From: Oscillospiraceae bacterium | Lineage (GTDB): Bacteria > Bacillota > Clostridia > Oscillospirales > CAG-272 | Direction of reading: 5' to 3' | DNA: 64,000 nt | NCBI GenBank assembly: GCA_015063805.1 | Contig: SVTK01000010.1 | Coordinates: 1 to 64,000, forward strand | Part shown: one piece after another, positions 58,222 to 64,000 of the stretch | Layout: each line of letters starts with the position of its first letter | Position numbering within the stretch: the stretch's first letter is position 1 | The notes under the pieces: generated by a model | What the model was told of the DNA's origin: nothing | Databases searched by the model: none | Seen by the model: the letters and a program-made list of their open reading frames with translations, nothing else | Program-made: the position numbers and the translations under genes

Positions 58222-59322
58222 TTAGGGGATGATACGGGCACCTTCGAGAGCCATAAGAGGAGGTTCATCCATGGCAAAGCGGGAGATGCACCCGGCAAGG
58301 ACAGGGAAGGCATCCCATACCAGAGTAATGATTTCGTCTTCGGCAAGGTGCACAACCAAGCCCTCCGCTGTGGGACAGAAGGGAGTATCCGGCTCGAGAG
58401 GGAAGGTGGCAGCCAGTTCCTCCATTGCCTCGCCTAAGAAATCCGCCAGGGTAATGCGGCGGTTGTCGGTGAGGTCGTATACATAGGGGATGACGTTGTC
58501 CCCGTCGGTCAGCTCTACGGTGCAGAGGATACCCAGCTGCTGTTCGGCAAGGGTCGCACGGGGATTCCGTGCCATCTTCAGCAGGGTGTTCGGTACAGCG
58601 AGGTCGTCGGTGGCGGAAAAGGAATCACTCTCTGCTTTTTCCGGGGCGAAGGTGAGTGTTGACTGTCTGAGTGCTTCATCCAGAGAAATGCCGCGCATTG
58701 CCTGGGGCAGGATTGCGGCCACGATGCGGCCCGAGAAGGCCTCCTCGGGGGCCAAAGTGCACACAGGTTCCAAAATTTCTTCTGCCCATGCGGTAGTGGC
58801 GGTGGTCAGCGAACCGGTGTCACCTTTTCCGGCAGGAGCGGCGGTTTCGGCGGGAGCGGCGGTGCCTGCCCGCTGAAGATCCGCTTCTACGGAGGCATCC
58901 ATAACCCCCACGGAAGAGTAGGTGCTGTAGGCCTCGGCATCGTGATATGCCTCGGGGGCAGCCCTGTCGGCGGAGGTGAGGGAGCCGAGTACAGCGTTGC
59001 CGATGATGACCAGGCAAAGCATGGCGGCTACCCCCACCGAGCCTGCCGCGGTCAGACGGCGAATGCGGTTCTCCCGGTGGACCTGCTTCATGATATTGCT
59101 GTGGAGCGCAGGGGGAGGTGTCAGCTCGGCACCGCTGATCTCGGTGCGCAGATTTTTCAGAGCTTCAGCCAGCTGGCGGCAGGCATCGCAGGTCTGCAGA
59201 TGCGCCTCAACGGCTTCCTTTTCCCCGGCAGTGAGCTCGCCGTCCAGATAGGCGGAGAGAAGCTCACCCACTGCATCGCAGTCGGGGCAGGAATGGGGTG
59301 TATTCTGTGGTGACGGTATCAT
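58222..59322 (-). CDS. Anti-sigma factor with zinc finger (zf-HC2)
   Basis: A 366-residue single-pass membrane protein. The N terminus is a ZAS anti-sigma domain with the His-x3-Cys-x2-Cys motif HLQTCDACRQL. A transmembrane helix (AAMLCLVIIGNAVLGSL) is near 100. The extracytoplasmic part has an Ala/Thr-rich linker and a C-terminal domain (about 200-366) with similarity to sensor domains such as DUF3298 (VIPYVYDLTDNRRITLADFLG, CPTAEGLVVHL). AAAGGAG precedes ATG. It is 84 bp downstream of its sigma factor and should hold it at the membrane until an envelope signal arrives. Confidence 0.88.
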   Translation of the reverse strand: MIPSPQNTPHSCPDCDAVGELLSAYLDGELTAGEKEAVEAHLQTCDACRQLAEALKNLRTEISGAELTPPPALHSNIMKQVHRENRIRRLTAAGSVGVAAMLCLVIIGNAVLGSLTSADRAAPEAYHDAEAYSTYSSVGVMDASVEADLQRAGTAAPAETAAPAGKGDTGSLTTATTAWAEEILEPVCTLAPEEAFSGRIVAAILPQAMRGISLDEALRQSTLTFAPEKAESDSFSATDDLAVPNTLLKMARNPRATLAEQQLGILCTVELTDGDNVIPYVYDLTDNRRITLADFLGEAMEELAATFPLEPDTPFCPTAEGLVVHLAEDEIITLVWDAFPVLAGCISRFAMDEPPLMALEGARIIP

Positions 59323-59406
59323 AAAAAAGTTGTACTCCTTTTGGGCGGCCTGTGCGCGCCCCTTCCATGCATAATTTATCTTTTCGTTAAGAATAGACGC
59401 GCGAAA

Positions 59407-60048
59407 TCAGAAAAAGTTCCCTTTTTCCAAAAATTCTTTCACATGAATGCGGGCACGGGAAAGCCGGCTCTTGACGGTGCCCATCTCCAGTCCCAGCATC
59501 TCCGCGATTTCGGTGTAGGAGAAGCCCCGCATATCCCGCAGAACCAGGATCTCTCGGTGATCGGCCCGCAGGGAGGCGATGGCGGCCTGCAGAGCGGCGG
59601 AGCGTTCATTCTGCTCGGCCTGCAGAGCAGGGTCATGCTCGGGATGATCGTCAGCCAGTTCAATTTCTCTGCCCCGCTCGTCGGTGTCTTCATCCTCCAC
59701 CGTCAGCGACAGGGTGGAGTGATTGTTCTGCCGGCGCAGATAATCCAAGGTGGTGTTGCGGGCAATGCGGAAGACCCAGCCCGAGAAGCTGCAGTCTCCG
59801 CGGAAGCTGCCCAGGGTACGCCAAAGCTTGATGAAGACGTCCTGGGTGATGTCAGCAGAATCTTCCCGGTGGCGGGTGTATTGAAAGGCCAGGTTGTAGA
59901 CCATTTTTTCGTAGCGGTCCAGCAGGGCGGAGAAGGCATCCTCATCTCCTGCCGCGGCCCGTTTGATCAGCGCGGACAACTCCGGCGGATCCTTTGCGTC
60001 TGCGTGTATGGGGTGATCGGGATCTATTCGGTGGGGCTTCAGGATCAA
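59407..60048 (-). CDS. ECF RNA polymerase sigma factor
   Basis: A 213-residue sigma-70 family protein. Region 2 is ALLDRYEKMVYNLAFQYTRHREDSADITQDVFIKLWRTL, with GWVFRIARNTTLDYLRR. An acidic linker (VEDEDTDERGREIELADDHPEHD) leads to region 4 (LRADHREILVLRDMRGFSYTEIAEMLGLEMGTVKSRLSRAR). The start is TTG with AAGGAGGAG six bases upstream; an ATG near it is out of frame. It is paired with the anti-sigma gene downstream and probably responds to envelope stress. It lies 37 bp after dusB. Confidence 0.94.
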   Translation of the reverse strand: MILKPHRIDPDHPIHADAKDPPELSALIKRAAAGDEDAFSALLDRYEKMVYNLAFQYTRHREDSADITQDVFIKLWRTLGSFRGDCSFSGWVFRIARNTTLDYLRRQNNHSTLSLTVEDEDTDERGREIELADDHPEHDPALQAEQNERSAALQAAIASLRADHREILVLRDMRGFSYTEIAEMLGLEMGTVKSRLSRARIHVKEFLEKGNFF

Positions 60049-60085
60049 GGCATTCTCCTCCTTTCCTTTGAAATTTTGGGGCGGA

Positions 60086-61093
60086 TCAGGCCAGCAAACC
60101 CGACAGGATCTGCAGCATTTCTTCGGTGCGCTCGGCCTGCATGATGGCAGCCCGGGCGGCGGCAGAGCCGGGGCGGCTGTGGATATACCAGGCCATATGC
60201 TTGCGGGCTTCCCGGACCCCGATGCTCTCCCCCTTGTCTGCCACCAGCAGACGGAGGTGCTCGGCGGCTACGGCTACCCGTTCCTCGGTGGAGGGGGGGA
60301 CAAACTCCCGTCCCTCCAGGGCTGCGGCCAGCTCGGCAAAGAGCCAGGGGTTGCCCTGAGCGCCCCGGCCGATCATGTAGCCGTCACAGCCGCTGATCTC
60401 GGCCATGCGGCGAAGGTCGGCGGCCGAGGCAATATCGCCGTTGCCGATGACGGGCACGTCCACGGCGGCCTTGACGGCGGCGATGACGTTGTAGTCGGCG
60501 GAGGGAGCGTACATCTGCTTGCGGGTACGGGCATGGATACAGATAGCCGCCGCGCCGGCATCGGCCATGCGGCGGGCAAACTCGGGAGCGTTGATGGAAT
60601 TTTCATCCCAGCCCGAGCGGATCTTTACGGTGACCGGGAGGGAAACAGCATCCGACACCGCCCGGACAATGGCGGCGGCCCGTTCCGGGTCCCGCATCAG
60701 GGCACTGCCCTCGCCGTTTCCCGCCACCTTGGGCACGGGACAGCCCATGTTGATGTCAATGGCGGCAGGGGGCTCGGCCATGGAAGCCCCCAAGTACTCG
60801 CCGCTCTCCAGCAGGCGTGCGGCCTCAGCCATAAAATCGGGGTCGCTGCCGAAGAGCTGAAGGGCGTGGTTGTGCTCCTCGGGGCGGATGGCGGCCAGGG
60901 GAGCGGAGCGAGCGGCCTCAGGGCGGCGGCTTCGCTGTTCGTAGACCAGGGCTTTGGCCGAGATCATTTCGGAAACGGTATATTCGGCACCCATGGTGCG
61001 GCAGATGCGACGGAAAGCATAGTCGGTGACACCGGCCATAGGGGCGAGCATCAGCCTGTGACGGAGCTGAATACAGCCAAGGGAAAAGGCCAT
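60086..61093 (-). CDS. dusB: tRNA-dihydrouridine synthase
   Basis: A 335-residue FMN enzyme that reduces uridine in the tRNA D-loop. LAPMAGVTDYAFRRICR, DINMGCPVPKVAGNGEGSALM (catalytic Cys), VTVKIRSGW, IHARTRKQMY, and PVIGNGDI with GYMIGRGAQGNPW are all present. GGAGG precedes ATG. Its placement between a DeoR regulator (20 bp upstream) and the sigma factor suggests a four-gene transcript. Confidence 0.95.
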   Translation of the reverse strand: MAFSLGCIQLRHRLMLAPMAGVTDYAFRRICRTMGAEYTVSEMISAKALVYEQRSRRPEAARSAPLAAIRPEEHNHALQLFGSDPDFMAEAARLLESGEYLGASMAEPPAAIDINMGCPVPKVAGNGEGSALMRDPERAAAIVRAVSDAVSLPVTVKIRSGWDENSINAPEFARRMADAGAAAICIHARTRKQMYAPSADYNVIAAVKAAVDVPVIGNGDIASAADLRRMAEISGCDGYMIGRGAQGNPWLFAELAAALEGREFVPPSTEERVAVAAEHLRLLVADKGESIGVREARKHMAWYIHSRPGSAAARAAIMQAERTEEMLQILSGLLA

Positions 61094-61113
61094 GGGAATT
61101 CCTCCTGTGGGAA

Positions 61114-61863
61114 TCAGGTTTTTTGCAGCTGTGCCGACGAAAGCGATGCCGGCAGAGGTTGATTACTCACGATGTAGTCGCAGTCCTCCCGGCCGCAGAC
61201 CCGGAAGAGGAAGCTGTGGCCAAACTTGGAGTCATCAGCCAAGAAGACCCGGGTGGCCGCACGGTGAAGCATGGCGCGGCGCAACTCAGTTTCCTCTTCA
61301 GAAAAGTCGGAGATCTCGCCTTCAAGAGAGATTCCGCAGGAAGAGAAAAAGAAGAGATCGGCCCGGAACTGCTCGACGGTGCGGATGGCGGAAGCTCCCG
61401 CAAAGGCGCGGTTACGGGGCAGGAACTGTCCCCCGGTGCAGAAGACGCGGACGTGATCCCGGCCCAACTCTCCCAGCTTTTCGGTGAGGGGGAGGGAGTT
61501 GGTGACCACCGTCAGGTCCTTGTAATTGCCGAGATGATCGGCCAGGTGGGAGGCGGTGGTGGAGGCATCGATAAACAGTGCCATGCCGTCCCGGATCAGG
61601 GTGGCTGCCCGGGCAGCGATGAGGGCCTTTTTTTCGGAGTTTTCCTGTTCCCGGTGGAAGGCGGGCATATCTGTGTTGGTATATTTGGCCAGCACGGCAC
61701 CGCCGTAGACCCGGCGGATCAGGCCCAGTTGCTCAAGAGAGGTCAGATCCCGGCGAACGGTGGACTCGCTGGTGAACAGTTCCCTGGCAAGGCGGCGGAT
61801 GCTCAGCGTGCGGTGGATCTCCAGTAAATCGAGAATTTCCTTGTGGCGCTGGTATTGAATCAT
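61114..61863 (-). CDS. DeoR-family transcriptional regulator
   Basis: A 249-residue regulator. The N-terminal winged helix reads HKEILDLLEIHRTLSIRRLARELFTSESTVRRDL, with RRVYGGAVLA ending the DNA-binding part. The sensor domain has LFIDASTTASHLADHL, VVTNSL, FCTGGQF and VFLADDSKFGHSF, the sugar-phosphate-binding pattern of DeoR/GlpR. GGAGGGA precedes ATG. It probably represses its own promoter through the TTTGCGC repeats at 61911-61950. No sugar gene is adjacent in the window. Confidence 0.93.
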   Translation of the reverse strand: MIQYQRHKEILDLLEIHRTLSIRRLARELFTSESTVRRDLTSLEQLGLIRRVYGGAVLAKYTNTDMPAFHREQENSEKKALIAARAATLIRDGMALFIDASTTASHLADHLGNYKDLTVVTNSLPLTEKLGELGRDHVRVFCTGGQFLPRNRAFAGASAIRTVEQFRADLFFFSSCGISLEGEISDFSEEETELRRAMLHRAATRVFLADDSKFGHSFLFRVCGREDCDYIVSNQPLPASLSSAQLQKT

Positions 61864-61896
61864 GATATCCCTCCTTTTCGGGTTCCGGATGCTTCT

Positions 61897-61950
61897 ATTG
61901 TATCACAGCTTTCGCGCAAACGCAAGCATTTTCGCGCAAAAATGCGCAAA
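61897..61950 (-). promoter_or_regulatory. deoR-type promoter with repeated operator
   Basis: On the minus strand TTGCGT (61920-61925) and TACAAT (61897-61902), 17-bp spacer. TTTGCGCGAA occurs at 61911-61920 and again at 61931-61940, exactly 20 bp apart, with a further TTTGCGCA at 61943-61950. The first repeat lies inside the spacer, so bound repressor would block RNA polymerase. Confidence 0.7.
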
Positions 61951-61954
61951 AGAA

Positions 61955-61992
61955 GCAGGAGGCCCTGCGCAAATCCGCGTGGTACCTCCTGC
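61955..61992 (-). terminator. Terminator of the metal importer operon
   Basis: Stem GCAGGAGG (61955-61962) with CCTCCTGC (61985-61992) and further internal pairing, then TTCTTTT on the minus strand. It lies 23 bp after the permease stop. Confidence 0.75.
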
Positions 61993-62015
61993 GGTCAGAC
62001 AGAAATATTTTCGGT

Positions 62016-62810
62016 TTACCGACGGACAAGGGAAAGCAGGGCATATACCGCCAAATTGGCCGCTACCACCGTGGCGCCGGGGGCAAGATCAAATGCGTAG
62101 GACACGCAAAGCCCCACGATAAAGCAGACGGCCGAGATAATCCCCGCGGCGGTGAGCACATGGCCGAAGCGGCGGCAGATCCGCATGGCGGACATGGCGG
62201 GGAAGAGCACAAGGGCCGAGATGAGCAGGGTGCCCATCAGCCGCATCCCCAGCACCACCGTGACGGCGGTGAAGAGAGCAAGGGCAAGTCGCACCCCGCC
62301 GATGCGCTGGCCGGTGGCCCGGGCAAAGCCCTCGTCAAAGGTCAGGGAGAGAATTCGGTCCCGGAAGAGGAGGAAGAATACCAGCACGCCTGCCCCCAGC
62401 AGGAGGCAGAGCCACATTTCCTCGGTGCGGACGGCCAGGATGCTGCCGAACATATAGCTGTAGACATCGGTGCTTTTCCCTGCCATGGCCAGCACGCCGA
62501 TGGCAAGGGAGGCGGTGGAGAGCATAGCCACCGAAGCATCCCCCCGTTTGCCTTCCCGCTCGCCTGCGGCCAGCAGAAGAACGGCGGCCAGCATGACCAC
62601 AGGAATTGCCACCCAAAGGGGGCTGAGGTGGAGGGCGGTGGCCACCGAAACTGCGCCGAAGGCCACATGGGAGAGGCCGTCTCCGATCATGGCGTAGCGG
62701 CGCAGGACCAGGCTGACCCCCAGCAGGGCGGCGCAGAGGGCAACGACGGTGCCGGCGATCAGCGCCCGGCGCATGAAGGCGTATTCAAATATAGAGAAAA
62801 AATTATGCAT
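62016..62810 (-). CDS. Zn/Mn ABC transporter permease (ZnuB type)
   Basis: A 264-residue permease with about eight helices of the ABC-3 family. It has MRRALIAGTVVALCAALLGVSLVLRRYAMIGDGLSHVAFG at the start, VYSYMFGSILAV, ATGQRIGGVRLAL, and LLISALVLFPAMSAM. The start ATG 62810 overlaps the ATPase stop by eight bases. It is the last gene of the znuA-C-B type operon. Confidence 0.94.
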   Translation of the reverse strand: MHNFFSIFEYAFMRRALIAGTVVALCAALLGVSLVLRRYAMIGDGLSHVAFGAVSVATALHLSPLWVAIPVVMLAAVLLLAAGEREGKRGDASVAMLSTASLAIGVLAMAGKSTDVYSYMFGSILAVRTEEMWLCLLLGAGVLVFFLLFRDRILSLTFDEGFARATGQRIGGVRLALALFTAVTVVLGMRLMGTLLISALVLFPAMSAMRICRRFGHVLTAAGIISAVCFIVGLCVSYAFDLAPGATVVAANLAVYALLSLVRR

Positions 62811-63498
62811 GTCGATCACCTCCCGTGAAGCCGCGGTCGCTTTTGCCGTAAGTCTGGGCGGTGCCGAACCAATGGCTCCCCGTGCCCAGGTGAAGAATAT
62901 GGGTGGCATATTCCATGGCGTGAGGGATGTCATGGGTGACCATGATTACGGTAAGTCCTTCCCGGTGCAGACTGTCAATGAGGCGGTAGAGCTCGGTTGA
63001 GGCCATGGGGTCAAGTCCCGCGGTGGGCTCATCCAGCAGGAGCAGTTTTTCCGCGGCGCAGAGTGCTCTGGCCAAAAGTACCCGCTGCTGCTGACCTCCC
63101 GACAGATGGGCGTAGGGGCGGCGGCGCAGATCGTCGATGCCCAGCCGCCGCAGGTTTTGCTCGACTTTGCTGCGGGTGTCGGGGGCGGGCAGAAGGGCGG
63201 CGCGATTGAGACAGCCGGTGCGCACTACCTCCTCCACCGAGGCGGGAAAGTCCCGCTGCTGCTTGGTTTGCTGGGGCAGATAACCCATGTCCCGGCGGCC
63301 AAGACCGTCTCCGCGCAGGATTCTTCCGGCCGTGGGTGAGATCATTCCCAACAGCCCCCGCAGAAGGGTGCTTTTGCCCGAGCCGTTTTCCCCCACGATG
63401 CAGAGGTAATCCCCCTGTTCCACGGTGAAGGAGAGTTTGTCGATGACGTGGCGGCCCTCATAGGCCAGGGACAGATTTTGGACGGTGAACAGTGCCAT
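62803..63498 (-). CDS. Zn/Mn ABC transporter ATPase (ZnuC type)
   Basis: A 231-residue ATPase. Walker A is GENGSGKSTLLRGLL, the Q-loop is YLPQQTK, the signature is LSGGQQQRVLLARAL, Walker B is LLLLDEPTAGLD, and the switch His is in VTHD. The second ATG (63498) is six bases from AAAGGAG, while the first (63504) abuts it, so 63498 is taken as the start. The C terminus is rich in Gly/His/Asp. Confidence 0.94.
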   Translation of the reverse strand: MALFTVQNLSLAYEGRHVIDKLSFTVEQGDYLCIVGENGSGKSTLLRGLLGMISPTAGRILRGDGLGRRDMGYLPQQTKQQRDFPASVEEVVRTGCLNRAALLPAPDTRSKVEQNLRRLGIDDLRRRPYAHLSGGQQQRVLLARALCAAEKLLLLDEPTAGLDPMASTELYRLIDSLHREGLTVIMVTHDIPHAMEYATHILHLGTGSHWFGTAQTYGKSDRGFTGGDRHA

Positions 63499-63522
63499 GG
63501 GCATCTCCTTTCGGGGAAGGGA

Positions 63523-64000
63523 TCAATTTAGTGCCTCCGCCAGGGCGTCGGCGTTGCGGTGCATCAGATCGAGATAGGTCACGCCTGCCGCGAAGTCTGC
63601 GGGGGAAAGATTGTGGCAGGAGTGCAGTTCCAGCCGTTTGGCCCCGGTTTCGGCGGTGATGGCATCGGCCACCTCACCTCGGGAAAATTCAATGGTAAAG
63701 ACGACGGGGATCTGCTCGGCCTTGATCCGCTCGATCAGGGCCGCTACGGTGGCGGGGGCGGGTTCCCCCTCGACGGCACAGCCGGGGTAGGCAGCGTAGG
63801 CGGTGAGCCCGTAGTCATGGGTGAGATAACGGAAGGGGAAGCGATCCCCGAAAATGAGGGTGCGGCGGGCGGCCTGCGCCGTGATCTCGGTGAGGCGGGC
63901 ATCAAGTGCCTCCAGTTCCTCAAGATAAGCATCGGTATTGGTGCGGTAGAGAGCGGCGTTCTCGGGAACGAGCGCACACAGCTCCTGGCAGATGGTCTCG
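63523..64000 (-). CDS. Zn/Mn ABC transporter binding protein, C-terminal part (cut by window end)
   Basis: The frame enters at the window edge and ends in TGA at 63523. The visible 158 residues match the C-terminal lobe of ZnuA/TroA-type cluster-9 proteins: helix LEELEALDARLTEITAQAAR, then LIFGDRFPFRYLTHDYGLTAYAAYPG, VVFTIEFSRGEVADAI and LSPADFAAGVTYLDLM. The His of THDY and the Asp/Glu residues suit metal binding. The N-terminal half and signal peptide lie beyond 64000. It precedes the ATPase gene by 24 bp. Confidence 0.92.
   Translation of the reverse strand, partial: ETICQELCALVPENAALYRTNTDAYLEELEALDARLTEITAQAARRTLIFGDRFPFRYLTHDYGLTAYAAYPGCAVEGEPAPATVAALIERIKAEQIPVVFTIEFSRGEVADAITAETGAKRLELHSCHNLSPADFAAGVTYLDLMHRNADALAEALN

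Overview
The window looks like a Clostridia (Bacillota) chromosome, most likely an uncultured, gut-type Oscillospirales relative. The evidence is SLH-anchored surface proteins, a LytTR/GHKL two-component system, SD motifs of the AAAGGAGG type before almost every gene, sigma-A promoters with 17-bp spacers, and GC-rich host genes. Host genes end in TAA or TGA, and once in TAG (48152-48154), so the host appears to use the standard code.

Layout: 1-12.6 kb holds a tRNA-Pro(UGG), a 3133-residue SLH surface protein, a small pseudo-receiver-like protein, and a divergent LytTR response regulator with its GHKL kinase. 12.6-22.0 kb holds an amino-acid ABC importer whose binding protein appears circularly permuted, an AraC regulator, an AEC transporter, mscL, and a pth-mfd pair. 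22.2-30.3 kb holds three secreted proteins: an SGNH hydrolase, an Ig/InlB-repeat protein, and a 1663-residue repeat plus beta-helix protein. 36.1-47.0 kb holds tRNA-Pro(CGG), tRNA-Ala(GGC), and a ten-kilobase co-directional cell-envelope operon (AlgX-like, VanX-like, RCC1-repeat and transglutaminase proteins, a lipoprotein, a FAD oxidoreductase). It is followed by a run of perfect hairpins. 47.2-58 kb holds an M23 peptidase, a split TauE/SafE permease, ftsK, tmk, a DJ-1 protein, a CPBP protease, mltG and a uracil permease. 58.2-64 kb holds an ECF sigma/anti-sigma pair, dusB, a DeoR regulator, and a Zn/Mn ABC importer cut by the window end.

The most unusual part is 30900-35976, an AT-rich 4993-bp integrative element in the 3' half of the tRNA-Ala(GGC) gene, bounded by 84-bp perfect direct repeats. 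It carries a complete tyrosine integrase next to the intact tRNA, a serine recombinase, small regulators and a SHOCT-domain membrane protein. It also carries a degenerate 21-bp iteron-like array upstream of a three-gene operon (33539-34834). Those three frames overlap or abut, have good SDs and a TGATG junction, and are interrupted only by in-frame TAG codons: five in total, with no internal TAA or TGA. Where I can judge from family knowledge, each TAG sits where glutamine is expected. The simplest reading is a TAG-to-Gln recoded replication/nuclease module inside a standard-code host. The integrase, resolvase and accessory genes of the element are TAG-free. No CUA tRNA is visible in the window, so decoding would have to come from elsewhere. 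Beyond the left att site lies the N-terminal stub of a second integrase, suggesting repeated use of this tRNA as an integration site.
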